Positions 19,809 to 28,453 of a stretch of DNA of 64,000 nt are shown here, piece after piece. Location of the stretch: NCBI RefSeq assembly GCF_027257875.1, contig NZ_JAPVQY010000010.1, positions 62,001-126,000 of the forward strand. Reading direction: 5' to 3'. The notes beneath the pieces were generated by a model. That model was not told the DNA's origin. It was given only the letters and a program-made list of their open reading frames with translations, and did no database searches. The translations under genes were made by a program, and so were the position numbers. This stretch comes from Burkholderia sp. IMCC1007 (lineage in GTDB: Bacteria; Pseudomonadota; Gammaproteobacteria; Burkholderiales; Burkholderiaceae). The first letter of the stretch is position 1. The number at the start of each line of letters is the position of its first letter.

Positions 19809-22409
19809 TCATCGCTGCGTGTGCGAGCCGTCGAACACGCCCGCCTTCGACAGCAGCCGCAAGCCGTTGCCGACGACGATCAGGCTCGCGCCCGCGTCGG
19901 CGAACACGGCCATCCACATCGTGCCGAGCCCCGCGACCGTGAGGCCGAGGAACACGACTTTCACGCCGAGCGCGAAACCGATGTTCTGCACCAGCACGCG
20001 ATGGGTCGCACGCGACAGCCGCACGAACGCGGGAATCTTGCGCAGGTCGTCGTCCATCAATGCGACGTCGGCCGTCTCGATCGCCGTGTCGGTGCCCATT
20101 GCGCCCATCGCGAAACCGATGTCGGCACGCGCGAGCGCGGGCGCATCGTTGATCCCGTCGCCGACCATCCCGACCGCGCCCGCGCCGCCGGCCGCCAGTT
20201 CCTCGACCGCTGCGAGCTTGTCTTCCGGCAACTGGTTGCCGCGCGCATCGTCGATGCCGGCCTGCTGCGCGATCGCCTGTGCGGTGTGCGGGTTGTCGCC
20301 GGTCAGCATCGCGGTGCGGATGCCGAGCGCGTGCAGGTCGGCGATCGCCGCGCGGCTCGTGTCCTTGATCGTGTCGGCGACCGCGAAGATGCCGAGCACG
20401 CGCGTGTCGTCGACCAGCATCACGACGCTCTTGCCCTGCCGCTCGAGCGCATCGAGCTTCGCCTCCAGCGCCGGCGAGCAGCGTTCGAGTTCCTCGACGA
20501 GCCGGTGGTTGCCGAGCCAGTAGCGCGCGCCGTCGATCGTACCGCGCACGCCGCGCCCGACGATTGCTTCGAAATCCTCTACATCGGCGAACGCTGCCGT
20601 GCGCGCCTCGCGGGCCGCTGCTGCAATCGCCTGCGACACCGGGTGATCGGAGCGCGCCGCGAGGCTCGCGCCGAGCTGACGCACCTGCGCCGCGTCGACG
20701 TCGGCGGCATGCAGACCGAAGTCGGTCTGCACCGGCTTGCCGTGCGTGATCGTGCCGGTCTTGTCGAGCGCGAGCCACGCGAGCTTGCGGCCTTCTTCCA
20801 GATAGACGCCGCCCTTCACGAGAATCCCGCGACGCGCCGCGGCCGCGAGGCCCGACACGATCGTCACTGGCGTCGAGATCACGAGCGCACACGGGCACGC
20901 GATCACGAGCAGCACCAGCGCGCGGTAGATCCAGTCGTGCCACGCGCCGCCCAGCACGAGCGGCGGCACCACCGCGACCAGCAGCGCGATCGCGAACACG
21001 ATCGGCGTATAGATGCGTGCGAACTGGTCGACGAAACGCTGCGTCGGCGCCTTCGCGCCCTGCGCTTCCTCGACCGCGTGGATGATCCGCGCGAGCGTCG
21101 AGTTGGCCGCGACCGCCGTCACGCGATAGTCGAACGAACCCGACTCGTTGATCGTGCCGGCATACACGGCGTCGCCGGCCGCCTTCTCGACCGGCAGGCT
21201 CTCGCCGGTGATCGGCGCCTGGTTCACCGTCGAGCGGCCCGCGACGACTTCGCCGTCCAGCCCGATCCGCTCGCCCGGCTTCACGCGCACCACCGCGCCG
21301 AGCGCGACCTGTGCGGCTTCGACGGTGCGCCACGCGCCATCGGCGTCCTGCACGGTCGCGGTGTCGGGGGCGAGCCGCATCAGGCCCTGGATCGCATTGC
21401 GCGCGCGATCGAGCGACTTCGCCTCGATCAGTTCGGCGATCGTGAACAGCACCATCACCATCGCGGCTTCCGGCCATTGGCCGATCGCCATCGCGCCGGT
21501 CACCGCGATGCTCATCAGCGCGTTGATGTTCAGGTTGCCGTTGCGGATCGCGATCCAGCCTTTCTTGTAGGTGGTCAGCCCGCAGGCGAGCACCGCCGCA
21601 AGCGCGAGCGCGGCCGACAGCCACACCGGCAGGCCGGCCCAGGTCGCCGCTTCGGACGCGAGCGCCGCGACACCGGCCAGCGCGAGCGGCCACCACGGCT
21701 TCGCGGGCGGCGGCGCGCTGGGCGCTGCCGGTGCGTCGGCCGACGCGGCTTCCGGCGTCATGCCGAGCGAGCGGATCGCGCTTTCGATCGCCGGCTGCGT
21801 GCCAGGCACGTGGTCGACGGTGAGCATCCGCTGCATCAGGTTGAATTCGAGCGCCGATACCTGCTGCATGCCGCCGAGTTTCTTGCGGATCAACGTTTCC
21901 TCGGTCGGGCAGTCCATCTGCATGATCCGGAACGCGGAGCGCACGTGACCCGATGCGGTCGCGCGCGCGACCGGAAGCGGCGCGAGGGCCAGCGCGGCGG
22001 GCGCGCAGCAGTCGCCGGCCGCGTGGTCGTGGGCGTGGGCGTGGGCGTGGGCGTGGGCGTGGCCGGCGTGGCCGGCGTGGTCATGCGGAGGATGGTCATG
22101 CGAACACGCCGCTCCGTGCCCATGCCCGTCGCCGTGTGCGTGGTCGCCGTGGTCGCCGTGTGCGTGGTCGCCGTGGTCGCCGCGGCCGTGATCGTGCCCC
22201 GTCCCGTCGGCGAACGCCTGATCGTGATCATGGCCGCAGCCACGCGGCTGCGCACCGCGCGATGCGCCGTCGCCATGCGCGTGCTCGCCGGCCGCCGACG
22301 CCGCGTCGTCGACCGTCGCCGCCTGCGTGTCGCGTGCGCCCGCGCAGCAGGTCTCGGCGCCGTCGGCATGACGGTGTCGTGGGTCGTGGGGACGCTGGGC
22401 GTCGGTCAT
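19809..22409 (-). CDS. cadA: Cd/Zn/Pb-exporting P1B-type ATPase with His-rich N-terminus
   Basis: An 866-residue heavy-metal efflux ATPase in the inner membrane. Residues ~1-140 are rich in His, Asp and Cys, including tandem HAHAHAHAHAH and GDHAHGDH repeats. A metal-binding-like domain follows, with the CadA-type MDCPTEE motif. Then come the membrane domain with the ion-binding CPC (VIACPCALVI), the phosphorylation site DKTGTITHGKP and the hinge GDGINDAPALA. The start has GAGGAGG five bases upstream. It is divergent from a MerR regulator, under a promoter of the 19-bp-spacer type. CadA/ZntA relatives export Cd2+, Zn2+ and Pb2+. Confidence 0.94.
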   Translation of the reverse strand: MTDAQRPHDPRHRHADGAETCCAGARDTQAATVDDAASAAGEHAHGDGASRGAQPRGCGHDHDQAFADGTGHDHGRGDHGDHAHGDHGDHAHGDGHGHGAACSHDHPPHDHAGHAGHAHAHAHAHAHDHAAGDCCAPAALALAPLPVARATASGHVRSAFRIMQMDCPTEETLIRKKLGGMQQVSALEFNLMQRMLTVDHVPGTQPAIESAIRSLGMTPEAASADAPAAPSAPPPAKPWWPLALAGVAALASEAATWAGLPVWLSAALALAAVLACGLTTYKKGWIAIRNGNLNINALMSIAVTGAMAIGQWPEAAMVMVLFTIAELIEAKSLDRARNAIQGLMRLAPDTATVQDADGAWRTVEAAQVALGAVVRVKPGERIGLDGEVVAGRSTVNQAPITGESLPVEKAAGDAVYAGTINESGSFDYRVTAVAANSTLARIIHAVEEAQGAKAPTQRFVDQFARIYTPIVFAIALLVAVVPPLVLGGAWHDWIYRALVLLVIACPCALVISTPVTIVSGLAAAARRGILVKGGVYLEEGRKLAWLALDKTGTITHGKPVQTDFGLHAADVDAAQVRQLGASLAARSDHPVSQAIAAAAREARTAAFADVEDFEAIVGRGVRGTIDGARYWLGNHRLVEELERCSPALEAKLDALERQGKSVVMLVDDTRVLGIFAVADTIKDTSRAAIADLHALGIRTAMLTGDNPHTAQAIAQQAGIDDARGNQLPEDKLAAVEELAAGGAGAVGMVGDGINDAPALARADIGFAMGAMGTDTAIETADVALMDDDLRKIPAFVRLSRATHRVLVQNIGFALGVKVVFLGLTVAGLGTMWMAVFADAGASLIVVGNGLRLLSKAGVFDGSHTQR
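22022..22200. repeat. Short tandem repeats encoding the His-rich tail of CadA
   Basis: About 22028-22062 is an array of the 6-bp unit GTGGGC, and about 22131-22190 repeats GTGGTCGCC/GTGTGC units. On the minus strand they encode the (HA)n and (GDHAHGDH)n tracts of CadA. Copy number can change by slippage without a frameshift in the 6- and 9-bp units. Confidence 0.75.
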
Positions 22410-22439
22410 GACAACCTCCTCTATGGCTAGACGATGTAG

Positions 22440-22470
22440 AGTTAACACCCTGAAGCCACTACAAGGTCAA
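22440..22470 (-). promoter_or_regulatory. CadR-regulated promoter of cadA
   Basis: On the minus strand, TTGACC (22465-22470) and TTAACT (22440-22445) are separated by 19 bp, the over-long spacer typical of promoters untwisted by MerR-family activators. The spacer holds the inverted repeat ACCTTGTAGTGGCTTCAGGGT (22447-22467), very close to known CadR/PbrR/ZntR operators. Confidence 0.8.
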
Positions 22471-22489
22471 GCCTTACAAGGAGAAAGCC

Positions 22490-22921
22490 ATGAAGATCGG
22501 CGAACTGGCGAAAGCGGCCCGCTGCACGCCTGAAACGATCCGCTTCTACGAGAAGGAGGGGCTGATGCCGGATGCGGAGCGTACCGATTCCAACTACCGG
22601 AACTACACCGACGTGCACGTCGAGCGGCTGCGCTTCATTCGCAACTGCCGCGCGCTCGACATGGCGCACGACGAAATCCGCGCGCTGCTGCAGCTCACCG
22701 ACACGCCGGCCGACCCGTGCGATTCGGTCAACTCGCTGCTCGACGAGCACATCGGCCACGTCGACGCACGCCTCGCGGAACTCACGCATCTGCGCGACCA
22801 GCTCACCGAATTGCGACGTCAATGCGTGGGCGAACATTCCGTCGAAGACTGCGGCATCGTGCATGGCCTGACGACGATGGAGACCGTCGCCCCGGCCGCG
22901 AAGCGCTCACACCTCGGCTGA
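22490..22921 (+). CDS. cadR: MerR-family Cd(II)/Pb(II)-responsive regulator
   Basis: A 143-residue MerR-family activator, divergent from cadA. The N-terminal winged helix is MKIGELAKAARCTPETIRFYEKEGL; a dimerisation helix follows. The metal site fits the CadR/PbrR group: a cysteine in TPADPCDSVN, one in ELRRQCVG and one in SVEDCGIVHG. In the family, metal binding distorts the 19-bp-spaced promoter of the efflux pump and switches it on. The start follows AAGGAGAAAGCC. Confidence 0.92.
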   Translation: MKIGELAKAARCTPETIRFYEKEGLMPDAERTDSNYRNYTDVHVERLRFIRNCRALDMAHDEIRALLQLTDTPADPCDSVNSLLDEHIGHVDARLAELTHLRDQLTELRRQCVGEHSVEDCGIVHGLTTMETVAPAAKRSHLG

Positions 22922-22952
22922 AACCCTTGTCGAATCTGATAGCCTAGTTAAT

Positions 22953-22991
22953 ACTAGTCATATTCTTACTAGACATAATCGAACTATTCAT
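22953..22991. promoter_or_regulatory. Three 15-bp-spaced repeats at the padR start
   Basis: ACTAGTCAT (22953-22961), ACTAGACAT (22968-22976) and ACTATTCAT (22983-22991) are direct repeats with an exact 15-bp period. The last contains the ATG of the PadR gene. The AT-rich block stands out from its surroundings and is a likely autoregulatory operator, by position. Confidence 0.5.
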
Positions 22992-23562
22992 GACATCGAG
23001 TCGCCCGTCTCCGCTTGCGCTCGCGGTCCTCGCGACGCTGACCGAAACGCCGATGCATCCGTACGGAATGCTGCAGCAGTTGAAGGCCCGCGGTTACGAC
23101 GAAGTCGTCAACGTGCGGCAGCGCACGAGCCTCTACCAGACGATCGACCGGCTGCTGCGCGACGGGCTGATCGCCGTGCACGACACCGAGCGCGACGGCG
23201 CGTTTCCCGAGCGCACGTTGTACACGCTCACCGAAACCGGACACGCGGCCGGGCAGGCATGGCTGCATGCGCTGCTCGCCGAGCCCGCGCGCGAGTTCCC
23301 GGCGTTCGGCGCCGGCCTCGCATTCCTGCCGCTGCTTGACGCCGAAGATGCGCGTCACCAGCTCGAGCGTCGCATCGTCGCGCTCGAAGCCGAACGCGAA
23401 CGCCTCGAATCGCTGCGCAACGCCGCGCAGAACGATCAGGTGCCACGCCTGTTCCTGCTGCAGAACGAGCACGCGCTCGTGCTGCTCAATGCGGAACTCG
23501 ACTGGGCGCGCAGCGTCGTCGAACACCTGAAGATCGGCGCGCTGCGCTGGGTCGACGGCTGA
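22990..23562 (+). CDS. PadR-family transcriptional regulator
   Basis: A 190-residue PadR regulator. The N-terminal winged helix (LAVLATLTETPMHPYGMLQQLKARG ... SLYQTIDRLLRDGLI ... RTLYTLTETG) is diagnostic, and the C-terminal half is a long helical Vir-like dimerisation domain. PadR proteins repress detoxification or transporter genes and release DNA on binding an aromatic ligand. No obvious target is adjacent other than its own repeated upstream sites. Confidence 0.88.
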   Translation: MTSSRPSPLALAVLATLTETPMHPYGMLQQLKARGYDEVVNVRQRTSLYQTIDRLLRDGLIAVHDTERDGAFPERTLYTLTETGHAAGQAWLHALLAEPAREFPAFGAGLAFLPLLDAEDARHQLERRIVALEAERERLESLRNAAQNDQVPRLFLLQNEHALVLLNAELDWARSVVEHLKIGALRWVDG

Positions 23563-23672
23563 CGGTCGACCAGCTGACTAGCTGACCAGCCGGCTTGACG
23601 GCGAACGCGCGCGCCGCGCGTCCACGGTCCGTCAGGCATCGCGACGGCCATCGCGGCCACCCGCTTCCGCGC

Positions 23673-24461
23673 TTACTGCGTCGAGATGTCGATATTGCCG
23701 AAGTACTTCTGGCCCAGCGACTTCACCGTGCCGTCCGCCTTCAGCTTGTCGATCGCCGCATCGAGTTTGGTCTTCAGCGCGTCGTCGCCCTTGCGCAGCC
23801 CGAACGCGATCCCGCTGCCGAGGATCTTGTCGTCGCGCACCGGCTGACCGACGAACGAGAAACCCTTGCCGTCCGGACGCGACAGGAAGCCGCGCTGGCC
23901 GGCCGGCGCGAGCACCAGCGTCGCGTCGAGGCGGCCCGCCACGAGATCGGCGTATGCCTGGTTCTGATCCTGGTACGCGACGACGGACACGCCGGCCGGC
24001 TCCCAGTGCGCCTTCGCGTAGGTTTCCTGGATCGACGCCTGCAGTACGCCGACGCGCTTGCCCTTCAGCGATTCCGGCGTCGGCAGCAGGCCGCTGCCGG
24101 TGCGCGCGATCAGCTGCGTCGGCACGCGGTAGATGATCGTCGTGAAGTCGATTGCCTGGCGCCGCTGCTCGGTCGCGTTCATCGCCGAGTTGATCGCGTC
24201 GAACTTGCGGCCTTGCAGCGCGGGAATCAGCCCGTCGAACGACGTCTCGACCCACTTGCACGACAGCTTCGCCGTCCGGCAGACGGCGTTGCCGACGTCG
24301 ATGTCGAAGCCCTGCAGCTCGCCGTTCGGCGCCTTCGATTCGAACGGCGGGTACTGCGCCTCGAGGCCGAAGCGCAGCGTCTGCCCGTCGGCGAGCGCCG
24401 CACCGGAGCCGAGCGCGCACGCGAATGCGAACGCGAGTTTCAGGGTGTGTCCGTGTTTCAT
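23673..24461 (-). CDS. Periplasmic amino-acid-binding protein, family 3
   Basis: A 262-residue solute-binding protein with a signal peptide (LKLAFAFACALGSGAALA). The mature part starts DGQTLRFGLEAQYPPFESKAPNGELQGFDIDVGNAV, the hallmark of the lysine/arginine/ornithine-binding group. A cysteine pair in NAVCRTAKLSC matches the disulfide of LAO/HisJ proteins. It probably feeds a polar-amino-acid ABC importer whose membrane and ATPase parts are not in this window. It lies 113 bp downstream of an aminotransferase on the same strand. Confidence 0.88.
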   Translation of the reverse strand: MKHGHTLKLAFAFACALGSGAALADGQTLRFGLEAQYPPFESKAPNGELQGFDIDVGNAVCRTAKLSCKWVETSFDGLIPALQGRKFDAINSAMNATEQRRQAIDFTTIIYRVPTQLIARTGSGLLPTPESLKGKRVGVLQASIQETYAKAHWEPAGVSVVAYQDQNQAYADLVAGRLDATLVLAPAGQRGFLSRPDGKGFSFVGQPVRDDKILGSGIAFGLRKGDDALKTKLDAAIDKLKADGTVKSLGQKYFGNIDISTQ

Positions 24462-24574
24462 CGTGATCTCCTGACTTGTCGACCGCAGCCGTGCGTCGGC
24501 ACGTGCGGCGGCCCATCCGTGGCTTTCCGTGCGACGTATACGTCGCCTGCTTGGGTGCGGGCCGTGCCCGCGAT

Positions 24575-25729
24575 TTACAGCGAGCGCAACCGCCGCGCGC
24601 CTTCGATCAGCGTCGCGTCGTCCTTCGAGAAACTGAGCCGGATCACGCCCGCGTCGCTGCCGTCGGTGTAGAACGCCGACAGCGGAATCGTCGCGACGCG
24701 CGCTTCGCGGATCAGCCGCAGCACGAGATCGCTGTCGCTTTCGTCCGAGAAGTGCCTGAACCGCGCGAGCATGAAGAACGAGCCTTCGCTCGGCAGCAGC
24801 TCGAAGCGTGAATCGGCCAGCTCGCGCGCGAGCAGGTCGCGCTTGGCCTGGTAGAACGCCGACAGGCCGAGATAGCTTTCCGGTCGCGCGAGGATTTCCG
24901 CGAACGCGACCTGCATCGGCGTATCGGCCGAGAACACCATGAACTGGTGCACCTTGCGGATCTCGTCCATCAGCGCAGCCGGCGCGATGCAGTGGCCGAC
25001 GCGCCAGCCCGTCACGTGAAACGACTTGCCGAACGACGACACGATCACGCTGCGCTCGGCCAGCTCGCGGTGACGCGCGACGCTCTGGTGCTGCGCGCCG
25101 TCGAACACGACGTGCTCGTAGACCTCGTCGGACAGCACGACGATATCGGTATTGCGCGTGAGCTGCGCGAGCCGTTCGAGATCGTCGGCGGAGAATACGG
25201 TCGCGGTCGGGTTGTGCGGCGTGTTCACGATGATCATCCGCGTGCGCGGCGTGATCGCGGCGGCGACCTCGTCCCAGTTCACGCGGAAATGCTCGGGCGA
25301 CAGCTTGATCGCGACCGGCGTTGCGCCCTGCATCCGCACGATCGGTGCGTAGCTGTCGAACGACGGCTCGAAATAGATCACTTCGTCGCCCGGATGCACG
25401 AGCGCGCTGATCGCGGCGTAGAGCCCTTCGCTCGCGCTCGCGATCACCGTGATCTCGGTGTCCGGGTCGTAGCGCGCGCCGTACAGCGCTTCGGTCTTTT
25501 CCGCGAGCCGCTCGCGCAGCGACACGATGCCGGCCATCGGCGCGTACTGGTTGTGGCCGTCGCGCATCGCGCGTGCGACGCCCTCGACGAGCGCGGGATC
25601 CGGCGCGAAATTCGGCGCACCCTGCGACAGGTTCAGCGCATCGTGCTGTGCGGCAAGCTGGCCGATCACCGTGAAGATCGTCGTCCCGACGTCAGGCAGC
25701 TTCGAACGGGGCGTGGTGGCGCTTCGCAT
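24575..25729 (-). CDS. PLP aminotransferase class I, methionine aminotransferase-like
   Basis: A 384-residue fold-type I aminotransferase in the cytoplasm. The PLP-binding lysine is K235 in SSFGKSFHVTGWRVGH; the N-terminal NLSQGAPNF, the NTPHNPT loop and DEVYEHVVF are the usual PLP and substrate contacts. The FGKxFHxTGWKxG form is typical of the YbdL/kynurenine aminotransferase group, which acts on methionine and aromatic amino acids. ATG 25729 has GGAGGAG four bases upstream. Confidence 0.88.
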   Translation of the reverse strand: MRSATTPRSKLPDVGTTIFTVIGQLAAQHDALNLSQGAPNFAPDPALVEGVARAMRDGHNQYAPMAGIVSLRERLAEKTEALYGARYDPDTEITVIASASEGLYAAISALVHPGDEVIYFEPSFDSYAPIVRMQGATPVAIKLSPEHFRVNWDEVAAAITPRTRMIIVNTPHNPTATVFSADDLERLAQLTRNTDIVVLSDEVYEHVVFDGAQHQSVARHRELAERSVIVSSFGKSFHVTGWRVGHCIAPAALMDEIRKVHQFMVFSADTPMQVAFAEILARPESYLGLSAFYQAKRDLLARELADSRFELLPSEGSFFMLARFRHFSDESDSDLVLRLIREARVATIPLSAFYTDGSDAGVIRLSFSKDDATLIEGARRLRSL

Positions 25730-25927
25730 GACTCCTCCTTCTGATGTCCTTCGGGCGGGCCCGCACGAAGCGCGGTCCTGCACATGCGCATGATTTAGCC
25801 CCAGCCAATATCGGCGGACAATCGAAAGTTCGTCATGGCGGCCATGCATTTTCCTCATGGCTCACGACATAAAAGGCTCAGCGCCACGATGGCGCTGTGC
25901 GCAGCGCATGCGAATCGGGCATTACCC

Positions 25928-26656
25928 CTACGGCCTGTTCACGCTAATAGCGGGCTTGCGAACGTGCGTTCCCTGCTTGGGAAATTCATTCGTGGGGCTG
26001 GCCGCCAGATACGCACGCAGCAGCGTGTGCAGCTCGCCACGCAGCGCGCCGAAGTCGAGTGCCGGCCCGAGCGTCAGCAGCGCCTGCGACACGCCGCCGT
26101 AGCAGACCGTATGCGCCATCCGCGCGAGCCCGTCGAGCCGTTCGGCCGGCGGCGGATCGGCGGCCTGCGCAAGCGCGTCGCGCCACAGCGCGACGTAGGC
26201 GTCGTAGTGCCGGCGGTACGCGGCGAGCGGCGACACTTGCCGCTCCAGTGCGAACAGCGCGCTCCACAGCGCGGCGTCCGCGCCGATCGCGTCGAGCTGC
26301 AGGTCGACGAGCGCGGCCGCGAGTTCGGCGCACGGCGCGCCGCGCAACCCGTTTGCCGCGTCGCGCAGCCGGTCGGCCAGCGCGAGCACGCGCCGGTGAA
26401 TGCACAGCGCGGCGAGGCTTTGCTTGTCGCCGAAGTATTCGTAGAAGGTGCCGATGCTCACGCCTGCGACGGCCGCGATCTCGCGGATCGTCGCCTTCGC
26501 ATAGCCGCGCTCGAGCAAAAGCTGAACGAACGCCTGCTGAAGCGCATCGGACGTGGCCTGCGCGCGCGACTGGCGCGGCCGGCGGCGCAACGCGGGCGCG
26601 GGTTGCGCCGCCGGCTGGCCGGGCGGCGCCGGAACCTGAACATGTCGCGGCGGCAT
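25928..26656 (-). CDS. TetR-family transcriptional regulator
   Basis: A 242-residue TetR regulator. The DNA-binding domain begins after a proline/glutamine-rich ~38-residue leader: AFVQLLLERGYAKATIREIAAVAGVSIGTFYEYFGDKQSL. The rest is the helical ligand domain. The start at 26656 is the first plausible ATG, but its ribosome-binding site is weak. It is divergent from an acyl-CoA dehydrogenase across 108 bp, so it probably represses the two downstream acyl-CoA genes in response to an acyl-CoA or fatty acid. Confidence 0.88.
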   Translation of the reverse strand: MPPRHVQVPAPPGQPAAQPAPALRRRPRQSRAQATSDALQQAFVQLLLERGYAKATIREIAAVAGVSIGTFYEYFGDKQSLAALCIHRRVLALADRLRDAANGLRGAPCAELAAALVDLQLDAIGADAALWSALFALERQVSPLAAYRRHYDAYVALWRDALAQAADPPPAERLDGLARMAHTVCYGGVSQALLTLGPALDFGALRGELHTLLRAYLAASPTNEFPKQGTHVRKPAISVNRP

Positions 26657-26666
26657 ATTTGCTACT

Positions 26667-26677
26667 CTGAAATTCAG
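26667..26677. promoter_or_regulatory. CTGAAATTCAG palindrome between tetR and acyl-CoA dehydrogenase
   Basis: This perfect 11-bp palindrome lies 10 bp upstream of the TetR start in the divergent spacer. A TetR operator in this location is expected, but the palindrome is short. Confidence 0.35.
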
Positions 26678-26764
26678 CGGATACGCGTTTGACCGGACGC
26701 CGGCACAGGCACGCGACGCCCGGCGGGCCCACCGACCGCGAAGCATGAGACCGGAGACAACCCG

Positions 26765-28417
26765 ATGACCGAATCGACCCATGCCGTCACGAACCAGTTC
26801 GACGAACTGGTCGACTATAACCTCTTCGCGACGGACGCCGCGCTGCGCGAGGCGCTCGCCCGCGCGGGCGCCGACTGGGCCGTGCCGCGGCTCGACGCGT
26901 ACGGCGCGCGGCTCGGCAGCGCCGACACCGCGCAGCTCGCCGACGACGCGAATCGCCATACGCCGGAGCTGAACGCGTTCGACCGCCGCGGCCGGCGCAT
27001 CGACCGCGTCGACTTCCATCCGGCATGGCACACGCTGCTCGGGATGTATCGCCACGAAGGCTTCGTGTCGCTCGCGTTCCGCGATGCGCGCCCCGGCCGC
27101 TGGGCCGCGACCGCGGCCGGCTTCTACCTGCACGGCCAGATCGAGGCCGGCACGCTGTGCCCGGCGACGATGACGCAGGCCGCGATTCCCGTGCTGCAGA
27201 AGGAGCCCGCGCTGTGGGCGCTGCTGCGCGACAAGCTGTACAGCGACGACTACGATCCGCGCGACGTGCCGGTCGCCGACAAGCGCGCGCTCTGGTTCGG
27301 CATGGGGATGACCGAGAAACAGGGCGGCTCCGACGTGCGCGCGAACACGACGCTCGCCACCGCGACCGGCGCGGGCGGGCGCGGCGGCGAATACCGGCTG
27401 CGCGGCCACAAGTGGTTCTTCTCCGCGCCGATGTGCGACGCGCACCTCGTCGTCGCGCACACCGAGGGCGGCAGCCCGTCGTGCTTCTACGTGCCGCGCT
27501 GGCGACCGGACGGCACGAAGAACGCGGTCGAGATCCAGCGGCTGAAGAACAAGGTGGGCAACCGCAGCAATTCGAGCAGCGAAATCGAGCTGAACGACGC
27601 GTGGGGCATCATGCTCGGCGACGAAGGCCGCGGGATTCCGACCATCATCGAGATGGCCACCTACACGCGGCTGAACTGCGTGCTCGGCAGCGCCGCGATG
27701 CTGCGCCAGGGCGTCGTGCAGGCGATCGCGTACACGCGGCAGCGCCACGCATTCGGCCGCGCGCTCGCCGAGCAGCCGCTGATGCGCACCGTGCTCGCCG
27801 ATCTCGCGCTCGAAAGCGAAGCCGCCCTTGCGCTGGCGATGCGTTTGGCCGATGCGTTCGAGCGCGACGACACGCCGCGTGAACGCGCGTGGAAGCGGAT
27901 CGTCACGCCCGCCGCCAAATTCTGGGTCTGCAAGCGCGCGGTCGAATTGAGCGGCGAAGTGATGGAAGTGTTCGGCGGCAACGGCTACGTCGACGACGGC
28001 CCGATCGCGCGCCTGTTCCGCGAGGCGCCGGTCAACTCGATCTGGGAAGGCTCCGGCAACGTGATGTGCCTCGACGTGCTGCGCGCGGTGTCGCGCGAGC
28101 CCGATGCGGCCGCCGCGCTGCTCGCCGAGCTGTCCGATCTCGGCGCGGGCGAACCGCGCATCCGCGCGGCGCTCGACGCGCTGCGCGCGATGCTCGCGGC
28201 ACCGGCCGACACGCTCGAGGCGTCGGCCCGCGTGTTCGCGCAGCGGCTCGCGCTCGTCGCGCAGGCGTGCCTGCTGCGTCGCGATGCGCCGCCGGCCGTC
28301 GCCGACGCGTTCATCGCAACGCGGCTCGCCGCGCCCGACTGGGGCCGCATCGCGGGCGGCTTCGATCCGCAAGCGATCGACGTCGCCGCGCTGCTGCAGC
28401 GCGCGTACCCGGCCTGA
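26765..28417 (+). CDS. Acyl-CoA dehydrogenase, AidB-like
   Basis: A 550-residue flavoprotein, longer than ordinary acyl-CoA dehydrogenases (~380) and matching the AidB subfamily. MTEKQGGSDVRANTT and the GHKWFFSAPMCDA strand form the flavin site; EVMEVFGGNGYVDDGPIARLFREAPVNSIWEGSGNVMCLD carries the C-terminal FAD and catalytic segment. AidB relatives oxidise or bind branched acyl-CoAs and have a DNA-binding C-terminal domain. It forms an operon with the downstream ligase, 36 bp away. Confidence 0.9.
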   Translation: MTESTHAVTNQFDELVDYNLFATDAALREALARAGADWAVPRLDAYGARLGSADTAQLADDANRHTPELNAFDRRGRRIDRVDFHPAWHTLLGMYRHEGFVSLAFRDARPGRWAATAAGFYLHGQIEAGTLCPATMTQAAIPVLQKEPALWALLRDKLYSDDYDPRDVPVADKRALWFGMGMTEKQGGSDVRANTTLATATGAGGRGGEYRLRGHKWFFSAPMCDAHLVVAHTEGGSPSCFYVPRWRPDGTKNAVEIQRLKNKVGNRSNSSSEIELNDAWGIMLGDEGRGIPTIIEMATYTRLNCVLGSAAMLRQGVVQAIAYTRQRHAFGRALAEQPLMRTVLADLALESEAALALAMRLADAFERDDTPRERAWKRIVTPAAKFWVCKRAVELSGEVMEVFGGNGYVDDGPIARLFREAPVNSIWEGSGNVMCLDVLRAVSREPDAAAALLAELSDLGAGEPRIRAALDALRAMLAAPADTLEASARVFAQRLALVAQACLLRRDAPPAVADAFIATRLAAPDWGRIAGGFDPQAIDVAALLQRAYPA

Positions 28418-28453
28418 CACCTTGCTCGCTCCTTCTCCTCGCCAGGAGGCTCA

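Noticed and set aside
19821-22430. 869-residue open frame opposite cadA
   Set aside because: Antisense to the complete P-type ATPase; the His-tail repeats produce its Val/Gly pattern.
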